52,431 nt of DNA, from positions 1,091,226 through 1,143,656 of the forward strand of contig PJRA01000263.1 of assembly GCA_016987375.1 (NCBI GenBank), given 5' to 3'. This stretch comes from Brachionus koreanus. Lineage: Eukaryota > Rotifera > Eurotatoria > Ploima > Brachionidae. Positions within the stretch are counted from its first letter, which is position 1. The number at the start of each line of letters is the position of its first letter. Of the stretch, positions 34,528-43,533 are shown piece by piece. A model generated the notes under the pieces. The model was not told where the DNA came from, made no database searches, and saw only the letters and a program-made list of their open reading frames with translations. A program made the position numbers and the translations under genes.

Positions 34528-36883
34528 CTAGTTTGAATTGCTGCCTGAATTTGAATTAGGACGTCGTTCAAAAAACATCATATCCTTGAAATAAATTAGA
34601 AATTACTTTTAGTGCTTTTGATAACATCCAACTCATGTTTTTTATTAAATTAATTAATCCAAAATTTTCAAATTATTTTGTTTAGTTGGTAAAAAATTGT
34701 AAATGATTTTTTATAGCATTAGCAAAAAATTACAATTAGAAGTAAGGCTCCAATTAAGGTTCCTATTTAAAACATTTTTAAATAATTTAAAATTTAAATT
34801 TTATATTTTTACCTTTCGCTTTGACTGATAGGTCCTGTGGAACTTAAAAAAAATTAATTTATTATTAAAAAAATACTCATTCAAAGCTAATTTTAATCAT
34901 AGCTATCTTAATCTTTCAATTAGTAAGAAACCTTTAAGCAATGCATTTTTCCAGATATAAAAAAAATCTTTTTACACGATATAGTAAATTTGTCGGAAAC
35001 AGTAACCATTTCTTTCACAAACCCCGCATATTCTTTTGTCAGATTGCCTATCTGATTCATTCCATCAGCAGTTAAAAGTTTAAATTCATTGTCGCATGGA
35101 CAGCAAGGACCATCCCAAATACAGCATGGACCTTCAATCTTTAAAATAGTGTCACCTGACTCATCAAGAATATCGTAACTAGCCTTCCAAAATGAACCTC
35201 TTTATTAAAAAATATTTTAACTTCTAAAATATAATTTTCCATGGTTATCAACTTCAGAATCAGCTAATAGAATTTAATTTATTTTTTGAAAAAACTTTTC
35301 AACAAAATATTATTAATTTAATCGAAATATATGAATTATGAAATTGATTATCTTTAAAATTTTTTATTTTACTTTTGCCTTATTGATCCTATAAAATTAC
35401 CCGGAGGAGCTTCAACCCTAACTTCAAAAGCACAACCCAAACAACAGCCTGCAAACCAACAGCATCCTGCGCAGCATTTAAATTCTCTCGTGATCAACAT
35501 TACTTCCTTAAATGTTAAATAAGGTTACAAATAATGTAATAAATATTTATTCAATTAAATAAAAAAAATAAAATAAATTATAAAAATTAAAATATTTAAA
35601 ATCATTTTATTTGTTTCTCAAATTTTAGCAATATCTAAATTTAGACTAAAATTTGGTTAAATTACTTACCTGTTTCATATTGTCAACTACGTGGACAGTG
35701 AATCCACGTTGATTTGTACAGCATATTCTCATACATGTATCGGTTTCTGAAAATAAGACATATTAGTTTTAATTTTTGAAGCGTTTTACCATTTCAAAAA
35801 ATCTAATCTAATCTTGTTCTTAAACTATATAATATTAAAATTTAGTGTTGGGTACCGTCAGTGACGCCCATTGGACCGCCAACTTGGTGTTGGCCGTGGG
35901 GGAAAATTAATGGTAAAATGAAAATAATTTTACATTTTCATATTTTTAGATTTTTTGTTCAATATTTAAGAAAATTTTTTATTTTTTTTTAACCAAATAA
36001 TTTGAGAGAGTTTTTTATGAAAAATTGCAACAATCTAAAAATATGAAAATTTAAAAATGTAAAATTATTTTCATTTTACCAAATTGGTTCAATAATTCTA
36101 TAAAATTATCAAAACAATAAATCAACATTAAATTTTGAAGAACTAAAAGTCTCGAACTGACACATTCTGTTCCATCGGTCGTCAGACTTGTGGCAGCATA
36201 TTGCTTTCACAGTTAAAACATTTTTTAAAAAGGTTTTTTTATTTTCTATTTCAATTTTTTGAAATTTTGAAATTGCGTTCTGAAATTTTAAACTCAGCAC
36301 ATAAGCATGTTAAAATTTGGATTATAATTTTATTGAATTATTGAACCTATACTCTACAAATTCTTGTACAATTTGCATTAAAAAGCTAGAAGGTAACAAC
36401 TAATTGTTCTGGTAAAAATTATGCACCAAAAAAATATTTTTATTTTATTTTTAAATAAAACTTACAAACTTTCTTATCTATATTTACTTTTGTTTATTTA
36501 AAGGTATTTTAGGTGAAAATTGTAAATTTTTATTTTTTTGATCTGAAGGAGCATTAGCTTGGTAAAGAAAACAAATTAATAAATAAAAATAATAATGTAA
36601 ATTTTAATCATATCTTTAGATTTAAAATTCTTACAATTACTTAAAGCACTTTAAAAGAAGTTTTTATAAATCTACCTTCAAAAGCATAGAGAAATTGCTC
36701 ATCATTTGCGTTACGAAGTACATATTTGTTATTTCTTTCAAATCCAATAAAGGCCTCTGTCAAGCTGACTAATTGTTCAACTTTAATTTTGTCAAGGTAA
36801 GTCAAATACTCTAAGCCAGGTGGACAACTAGTACGCTGGTTTGAAAGCATATTCGGTTCATGTGTTATCGAAGTAAAATTCAT
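34528..36883 (-). CDS. PLSCR: Phospholipid scramblase (PLSCR family), 7 exons
   Basis: A calcium-responsive membrane protein family moving phospholipids between bilayer leaflets. Exons (minus): 36676-36883, 35670-35746, 35373-35506, 34976-35199, 34813-34842, 34734-34762, 34528-34584. All junctions are GT-AG and keep frame, giving 252 aa. Landmarks: CPPGLEYLTYLDKIKVEQLV (20-39), GFERNNKYVLRN, FEETDTCMRICC, FTVHVVDNM, a palmitoylation-type cysteine cluster (seven Cys, 106-120), VEAPPGNFIGSIRQ, DTILKIEGPCCIWDGPCC, NLTKEYAGFVKEM, then VSDKFTISFPQDLSVKAKG (207-225, EF-hand-like Ca2+ site region), and one C-terminal membrane helix GTLIGALLLIDMMFFER (225-241) with a short S/N-rich tail. Exons 5 and 6 are micro-exons of 30 and 29 nt. 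Intron 1 (929 nt) holds three repeats. The N-terminus lacks the long proline-rich region of vertebrate PLSCR1. Start is the first ATG before CPPGLEYL. Confidence 0.93.
35846..35906. repeat. GC-rich dispersed repeat, copy B (in scramblase intron 1)
   Basis: Reads TTGGGTACCGTCAGTGACGC then CCATTGGACCGCCAACTTGG then TGTTGGCCGTGGG. Collinear with 24121-24190 (copy A) with a few substitutions and without copy A's second TGGCCGT. It directly abuts the MITE that follows. Confidence 0.5.
35912..36080. mobile_element. hAT-like foldback MITE, best copy (B), in scramblase intron 1
   Basis: Terminal inverted repeats of about 45 bp: GGTAAAATGAAAATAATTTT with ACATTTT and CATATTTTTAGATT on the left; AATCTAAAAATATG, AAAATGTAAAATTATTTTC and CATTTTACC on the right. 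Total 169 bp. Flanking octamers AAATTAAT and AAATTGGT could be an eroded 8-bp target duplication. No ORF. Related copies lie at 14268-14452 and 27096-27257. Confidence 0.65.
36541..36590 (+). repeat. Solo LINE 3' tail in scramblase intron 1
   Basis: ATCTGAAGGAGCATTAGCTTGGTAAAGAAAACAAATTAATAAATAAAAATAATAAT (shown by landmarks) matches 33219-33268 almost base for base over the first 40 nt, including the GAGC-ATTA-GCTt stem and the microsatellite tail. No RT sequence precedes it, so it is either an extreme 5' truncation or a SINE that borrowed the LINE tail. Confidence 0.65.
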
Positions 36884-37137
36884 AGTATCTCTGATCTGAG
36901 AATGATTCTTTGTATTAAATTTCTTTATCGAGTAGAACCCTAATTGTAAAATATCGAGTAGAATTTAATCTAATAATTCCATTTATTATAAATTTAAAAG
37001 TGCTTTATAATTATAATATTGAAATATTTAACTATTTGTATCTGATACTTAATGTTAACTTTGCTTTCTACTTATAATGTAAAACAGATTAATTCTCAAA
37101 TTTTTTTAATTTCTCGACTAATTATTAACATAGAACT
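36884..37137. other. 5' flank of the scramblase gene
   Basis: AT-rich; no promoter motif distinguishable. Confidence 0.3.
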
Positions 37138-37215
37138 TGTCGGTTCTGCGGTGTAGTAGTTCGAGTTCTTATTCAGTTCCCGATGCAAGCGCGTCGGGCT
37201 AAATACTCGACCAAG
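37138..37215 (+). repeat. GC-richer tRNA-like/SINE-like segment with strong hairpin
   Basis: TGCGGTGTAGTAGTTCGAGTTC resembles a tRNA D-arm/A-box region (compare GTGTAGTGGTT in the tRNA-Val genes below). CCCGATGCAAGCGCGTCGGG forms an 8-bp stem with a 4-nt loop, directly followed by CTAAAT. The layout suits a decayed tRNA-derived SINE; the hairpin followed by CTAA is also reminiscent of a Helitron 3' end. Neither reading is proven. Confidence 0.3.
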
Positions 37216-39368
37216 AAATATTAAAAAAAAAAGCTACCAAGAAATCACGAAATCATAAGTAGTGACCCTATGCTCCACAAGGAAAAAAATTAACATAGAA
37301 TTAAGAATTAAATTGTAAAAAAGTTAACAGAGCCTTTTCTATCAAATGAAACTATCAAATATGTTTAATGAGAGAAAAAATCTAAAGACTTTTGACAAAG
37401 TAATTATTTTTTAATGCTTTCATAGTGAAGTTGGTTAATGAATCCAATATTTTAGATAATTTTTGAAATCTTTGAATACTTGATTTTTAAGTCGAGTTAA
37501 AAAAACACTGAGATTTCGAAAAATTTATAAAAACTTGCTTTCTACTTATTGACACTTATTGTTCTTTAGTAGAAATTTTGCTATACCAATCTGTTTTCGT
37601 TTTTTTAGATTGAAACATAGAAATGAACCTGGTAAATAAATTATTTGAATATTTTGAATAAAATGTCTTTGCATTCTCAAGGTAAGAATATTTCTAGTTA
37701 AATAACATTTTTTACCTTTGAATAAATGCATTATTTTTCGTTAAATAAAATATTTCTTCATGATTTAATTTATCTCCTTTGATTTTTTCTAAAGAATTCA
37801 AATTAACCCATATAAATTATTTTTAACATTTACTAGAGATTAAAATTAATATTTACTTTATTTCAAAATAATTTACAAATTTAATCTTTTATGTTCCAAG
37901 TTTCATAAAATTAGTATCCTAAAAATTTCAAATAGTTTCATAAATAATACTTTCTAATTAAAGTTACAACTAAAATTCAAAATTAAAATAAACTTTGAAG
38001 ATTTTTTATGTTATGACTATGATAAAAAATAATTATATATAAAAATTCTTTTAAATACTTTTATTTTTATTTTTTATACTCTTTTATAAAGCTAATCAAA
38101 TTTATTGCTTTTTTTAGATTAAAATAATTTTTTTTTATAAAATACAATTTTTTTGGCTTAAATTTTTTGTAGGTGACAAATTTAATCTTTATGTGATTAC
38201 AAAAAATAACTAAAAGTATTGACAAATTTACTAAATAAAATACCTACAATTATCTTTGACGATGTGGCTATTTATAAGCTTGTACTGACAAAATAAACTA
38301 ATTTAAATGACAAATAATTTTATACACATCTTTAAATCATCTTTAAATGGTTTAATTTTAAGTTAATCGATGGAAAAAAAATTTAGAATTAAGAGCAAAA
38401 TAATGAGAAAAATAAAAATAATTTTTTTTTTGGTTTGTTCATTTGAGTTGTTGATTTCTTTGGCCTTTCTTGTTTTATTCGGTAAATCCACATCAACGAC
38501 TATACTCTTGTTCGACAGATGCTTTCTCGAGTTCGGATTCATTATCTGAACTGTTTAAATTACTGCTTTTTGTTTTTTTGGTCTTCCTCTTTTGCGTTTC
38601 TGAGAATAACTAGTTTATTATTAAATTAGATTATTTGTCAATTAAAAAGTTTTTTGTCTATTAGAATATATTTTTATCAGTAAATTATTTCAGTTGTCAT
38701 TTAATGTTGTTTTTTGTCAGGATATCTAGTCTTTTGTGTCAGTAAACTATAGTTTATTCTGTCAGTACGTTAATTGATGGCCTTTTTTTATTCAATAAAA
38801 TTTTTTAACATAATGTAAAATCAATTATAACTTATATGGTGCTGGAATAGTGAAATAATTTTAAAAATTTGTCATAATTATGAAAAAAAAAACTTTAAAT
38901 AACAATACTAAACTAACTCGTCAAAATATAGTAATTTTGAATGTGCATTTGAATTTTTTTAATAGTGAATGTTTAAATAAAATACTATAAATTTGATATA
39001 ATCGCATTAACATTTGAACATTAATACCTAATATCTGGTAAACAATACAATAGTAAAAAAAATAAAATTTATTTTGACAATTAGAAATTATTTTGGATAT
39101 ATTCTTATTTTCTTTTGGCAAAAAATTATATTAAATTGCACTGTTTCAATTTCAAGGTTAATCAACAGGCTAGTGCCCTTATCGTAATCGACTGATTAAC
39201 ACTTCATTTATTTAATTTAATAAAATTTTTAATAATTAAAATTATAATTTTTATAAAAATAAAATTATCTGTTATTTTGAAAACAAAAAAACATTGATAA
39301 ATTCATATCAAATTTTTTAAATTTTTTTACAAAGTCAATAATAATTTTTTTAAAAAGTATTTAATTTT
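37216..39368. other. AT-rich intergenic
   Basis: At 38490-38606 (minus) is a GC-richer patch preceded by a plausible splice acceptor (TTCTCAG) and encoding KRKRGRPKK, an AT-hook-like string, but the frame stops soon after and no partner exon was seen. At 38640-38790 the word TTTTGTCA/TGTCAGTA recurs several times. No other feature. Confidence 0.4.
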
Positions 39369-40450
39369 ATCAGCTCTCACAAAGATTATTGATACGCCTA
39401 AATTCGCGCTAAAGTCGTTGTACCAAGTTGTGCAGGAACAATCCTGGCCCAACCATCTCTGGTACACAAAAATCAACTTTAAGCAGGCGTTTTTCAACAT
39501 AGAGCTCCATCAGTCAAGTAAGTTTGTTACGATTTTTGGATACGGTGGGACCTTTTATCAATTCAACGGCATGCCTTTCGGGCTCTGCTTAGCCCCCTAC
39601 TCCTAACAAATGCTCCTAAACTGTGTACTTCAGTTCATCAAAAGATATACCAAGTATACATACGGACATTTGGATGACCTCATTATCGCACACCGAGAAA
39701 AGAACCTCCTCCAGGTTCTAATCGGTATTCTCAGGAAAAAACTTAAGAATGCAGGTTGGGTGCTTAACACAGGAAAGTCAGTGTTAAATCCAGTTAAAAA
39801 GATAAGTTTCCTGGGAGCAGACTGGGGCGGTTTGGGGATAAAGAGATCTAAAGCGGTCTCAGTCTTTGTAACAATAATATCCGAGGCTCTCCTCGTTTCG
39901 GATCGTGACAGACGTAATCTTCTTAGGATAAGAGGGTATCTAAACTTTTATCTTGGGTATGCAAGTAAGGTAGCTCTTTTGGTTAACGCTTTCCTAAAGA
40001 TAACAGCAATAACTCGACGTGAGTATGGTGGTATCCTAAAAACCTAAAAATAGATACTTTGTCTTTCAGGAATAAGGGGAACAGCATCTGGAAGATTTAC
40101 TTCACAGATGCTAGTGAATATGGGCTCGGGGTCGTCGACGAAGACTTGAGAAGGAATTTCTCAATCTCCGCTCCGACCGATTCAATTCTTTTTATCGAGG
40201 CAGCAGCTTCTCTGTTGCCCTTTACTATTTTAAGGTTCAACAACGGTCCAGCGCGCAACAGACAATGTAGACAATCTCGCAGTTATTGGGCTATGGAAAC
40301 AAGTTCGAGCCAAATTGACAAGGTTCTATTCGTCAGGAAGGGACTCAATACACAAATTTATGTTCCTAATCATCTTGGTCAAGATTCCTATTGTATTAAT
40401 TAAAAAAACTAATGAATTGTTGCTTGCCAAGGTTGAGTTTCATGAATAAA
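39369..40450 (+). pseudogene. Retroelement reverse transcriptase-RNase H relic, probably DIRS-like
   Basis: Three consecutive readable stretches (about 39369-39605, 39610-40047, 40059-40440). The first has PKFALKSLYQVVQ and WYTKINFKQAFFNIELHQSS (RT block A with Asp replaced by Asn) and FNGMPFGLCLAPY. The second has YGHLDDLIIA (the xxDD active-site block), GWVLNTGKSVLNP and ISFLGADW. The third has YFTDASEYGLGVV (RNase H first Asp), FIEAAA, and in another frame TDNVDNLAVIGLW. The FALKSL...KxAFF order and the KSVLxP...FLG block suit DIRS-type RT more than Ty3/gypsy. Stops at the stretch borders and a frameshift in the RNase H part make it non-functional. It is visibly GC-richer than its surroundings, suggesting a younger insertion. 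No recombinase, integrase or LTR was seen. Confidence 0.68.
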
Positions 40451-40586
40451 AACTTTTTCTTTGTAAATAAATTTAACTTGAGAATAAATTTAGAAAATAT
40501 TCTTTTCTATTTGTAAATTAAAATAATAAAAATCTAATCTAAATAGAATAAAACATGGAATTGGAATTTGATGTTTTAGTTAATAA

Positions 40587-40659
40587 GCTTCGATAGTGTA
40601 GTGGTTATCACGTCTGCTTCACACGCAGAAGGTCGCGAGTTCGAACCTCGCTCGAAGCT
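40587..40659 (+). tRNA. trnV-CAC: tRNA-Val (anticodon CAC), copy 1
   Basis: Full cloverleaf: acceptor GCTTCGA/TCGAAGC (7 bp), D-arm GTGTAGTGGTTATCAC, anticodon stem TCTGC/GCAGA around TTCACAC, T-arm GCGAG-TTCGAAC-CTCGC. The 72-nt body is followed by T as discriminator and a T-run (TTTTT) Pol III terminator. Known eukaryotic tRNA-Val usually has A73, so U73 is odd. The 5' flank of about 110 nt is shared with copy 2. Confidence 0.93.
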
Positions 40660-41540
40660 TTTTAAAATAATATAGTAATTTTAATTTAAAATTTGAAAAA
40701 TATAAATCAAAAGACAAATTTGTTTTGTCTTCAAAAAAATTTTTTAAAATAATAATAAAAAGCTTAGAAGTATGTTAAAACTAACCATTAAAAAGGCAAT
40801 AAACCCCATTATTTTTAATTCACTTATTTAATTTGAATAAAATTTAACTGAAATTTTTATAAAAATAAAATAACAATTTATATTAAGTTCATCAGCCAAA
40901 TCAGTGTAGATCAAATAGATTTTTGAATGTTACATATTTCAACTGTGTTCTTTAGATCACGAAGCTATTTATCAATCTTGAATAAAACAAGCCAAATATT
41001 TTTTATCAAATTTTAGTTTTTTCCATTGATTTAATCAGGTTCTCTCTACTTCTTAAATTAAATTTCTCGAGATATTTTTGTTAAATTTATTTTTTATTTT
41101 TCAAGCGAGTTATGATAGAATAGTGTTTTAAAAGAGGAAGATAAATTTCTATCTAAAAATCAAATATATATATAAAAAAATCTATGCAAAAACCACATTT
41201 TCCCAAGAAATTATTAGCATCAATTAAATTTTTCGCTTCAAACTCAAACTTTAACAGTAAAAAATAGAAAAAAATAAAAACTAGTTAAATTATTCGATTT
41301 TTAGAATAATAATACAAACTGCTTCAATGATAATCAAATAAGGTACAATAAATGCTTTGAAAGCTGCTCTTAGTTGACAAAAAGAAGAGTTTTTTAATAC
41401 TAAACAATTTTTTTCTAGCAAGAAAGATTCTGCAAGCTTGTTTAGAGAAATTAAGACCATGATCAATCTTAAAACATAATTGACTAATTTATTTGAAACT
41501 TTTATATCAATTTCACATAAATTTATGAAACTACTTATTT
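40660..41540. other. AT-rich spacer between tRNA-Val copies 1 and 2
   Basis: Ends in the LINE relic below. No other feature recognised. Confidence 0.4.
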
Positions 41541-41740
41541 GATAGATGCAAGTTTTGAATTTTTTGCCTTGACGAAAAATATGTGATCGATTTGTAGCTC
41601 AAAAGTATGGCCAAAGACTCATTATCTAAACTAATTTAGAACAGTTTTAAAAGTACAAGATTGTAGTCTTTCTTATCAAAAGCTATTTTAAAGTCCAAAA
41701 ATAGAAAAAAAATTGTTAATTTATTCTTTCAAACAAAATA
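41540..41740 (-). pseudogene. LINE (Jockey/CR1-like) RT core fragment
   Basis: The minus strand reads LDFKIAFDKKDYNLVLLKLF, a stop, then SLDNESLAILLSYKSITYFS. These match RT block A ('LDFSKAFDxVDHxxLLxKL') and the 'GLxxxSLxxxxSYLxxR' block that follows. Preceding residues NKLTIFFLF fit the strand leading into block A. Stops show it is dead. Sequence down to about 41400 may continue the element. Confidence 0.6.
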
Positions 41741-41877
41741 ATTGTTGTAATAGTAGAGTTTATGATATGGACTTTTTGTAAATAAATTTAGAAAATATTC
41801 TTTTCTATTTGTAAATTAAAATAATAAAATTCTAATATAAAAAGAATGGAATTGGCTTTTGATGTTTTGGTTAATAA

Positions 41878-41950
41878 GCTTCGATAGTGTAGTGGTTATC
41901 ACGTCTGCTTCACACGCAGAAGGTCGCGAGTTCGAACCTCGCTCGAAGCT
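41878..41950 (+). tRNA. trnV-CAC: tRNA-Val (anticodon CAC), copy 2
   Basis: The 72-nt body is identical to copy 1, again with T as the discriminator base followed by a T-run. About 110 nt upstream (from about 41768: TTTTTGTAAATAAATTTAG onward) is nearly identical to the flank of copy 1, so the duplicated unit included the flank. Confidence 0.93.
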
Positions 41951-42283
41951 TTTTAAAAAAAAATCTTTTTAATTTTAAATTCCATTTTAAAAATATGATT
42001 TCAACATTTCTTTTTTTTTACTTTTAATTTTTTAAATTACAAAGGAAAAAGAATTGCAATTTATAAAAATAAAATTAAATTTAATTGCCCATTTTAAATG
42101 TTTTGATCTATTTTGAAAAATAATATTTGATCAAAAATTTTGCTTTGATATATGATATTATTTAATAATCATTTAATTTCAAAAATTACTATAATTTGTG
42201 TAATTAAGCAAAATTATGGACTAAAAAATACAAAAAGATCAATCCAAAGCAAAGGAATTCAAATTTGATGCTTTAGCTAATAA

Positions 42284-42356
42284 GCTTCGATAGTGTAGTG
42301 GTTATCACGTCTGCTTCACACGCAGAAGGTCGCGAGTTCGAACCTCGCTCGAAGCT
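42284..42356 (+). tRNA. trnV-CAC: tRNA-Val (anticodon CAC), copy 3
   Basis: The 72-nt body is identical to copies 1 and 2. The immediate 5' flank (TTTGATGCTTTAGCTAATAA) matches the other copies; the 3' flank matches copy 2 for about 30 nt and then copy 1 (CTTGAAAAATATAAACCAAAAG). This mosaic suggests successive duplications or conversion. T-run terminator present. Confidence 0.93.
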
Positions 42357-43020
42357 TTTTAAAAAAAAATCTTTTTAATTTTAAATTTAAATTAAAACTT
42401 GAAAAATATAAACCAAAAGGCAAATTTTTTTGTTTTTTTGCTGTGTTTTATTTAATTTTATTAAAAAGAAAATTAAAACTGGGTAAACCTCAGACTTGAT
42501 CCAAAAAACTGGCAAAAGTCTATGTTTTTTCGATCTTTGGTCAAAAATCATGGTAAATTGTTGTAAAAAAATACAAAATAAATATACCATTTTGTGGAAG
42601 AGATTATGAGCTTTCAAATTTGGTGCATATTTAATGAGTTATGACTATGATGAATACCTGAGATATTCTGACTTGAAGACAAGCAACTTTTGTTTTTTTT
42701 CAAATTTTTGAGGGGGTGAGATCAAAAAAAATTTTTTTCAAATTGCAACAATAGTCAAAACACTTGGAGTAAAAGGCAAAATTTATAATAATAGAAAATT
42801 TTTTTTTTGAAAAAAATGTTAAATAGTGCTGAAAGACTAAAAAATAAAAAATATCTATAAAATGATCTTAAAATGATCTTAAAAATTAGCGCCAAGTAAT
42901 AAATAATATTAATATAAATATGAATAAGATCTCTAAATATGTTTTCCATTTGTAGTTAAAATGTATTTAAATAATGAGAATAACTATTTGATTAAGAATA
43001 GTATATTTATATATATATTA
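42357..43020. other. AT-rich intergenic
   Basis: No gene. Short minus-strand ORFs at 42387-42617 and 42755-42949 are low-complexity and not called. Confidence 0.4.
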
Positions 43021-43037
43021 TTTAATCAAAAATGAAT

Positions 43038-43142
43038 TTTTGGGTCTGATAGGTTGGCTAGTTGGGACAGTTAGGTCGGCTGGATAGGATCGGACAGTTG
43101 TGAAGTTATGGTCAATTTTTGGGTTCGCCGGATCGGTTATAG
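43038..43142. repeat. G-rich strand-biased patch
   Basis: Words such as GGTTGGCTAGTTGGGACAG, GGTCGGCTGGATAGGATCGG and GGTTCGCCGGATCGG recur within 100 nt on the plus strand, giving strong G over C skew in otherwise AT-rich DNA. It may be an old short tandem array; class unknown. Confidence 0.35.
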
Positions 43143-43533
43143 TATAAGATTCTTAATTAAATATTTATTCTTGTTATTTAAATACATTTTAACTACAAAT
43201 GACACCTAAACGTAAGGTACCAGTTACCTGGCAACACTAACTGTGTTTTAATCTTTAAAAATAAAATTGGATTTTTGAAAAACAAAAAAGTTGTCAAATT
43301 GGCATCGATCCATTGAGTGCTTAACTGATAAATTGAACTTATTTGATATGATCTTGTGTTAGACATAAATTTTTTTTTGTTTAACAGTATATTATTTGGT
43401 GAAAAAATTTTAAACCAAAAAAGCAATATTCTAATTAATAATAAATTTTTATTGTAAATTTACAAAAATTTAAAAAAAAAAGATAAAAATATACACTTAA
43501 ACCAATACATAACAAAAAAATATTAAAAAAATA
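43143..43533. other. 3' flank of the laminin-EGF protein gene
   Basis: TTTATT at about 43448-43453 is an AATAAA signal for the minus-strand gene, about 80 nt past its stop. Nothing else seen. Confidence 0.45.

Noticed and set aside
38490..38606. AT-hook-like KRKRGRPKK on the minus strand after a splice-acceptor-like TTCTCAG
   Set aside because: The frame stops a few codons later. The longer acidic/serine reading is in a different frame, and no partner exon was found.
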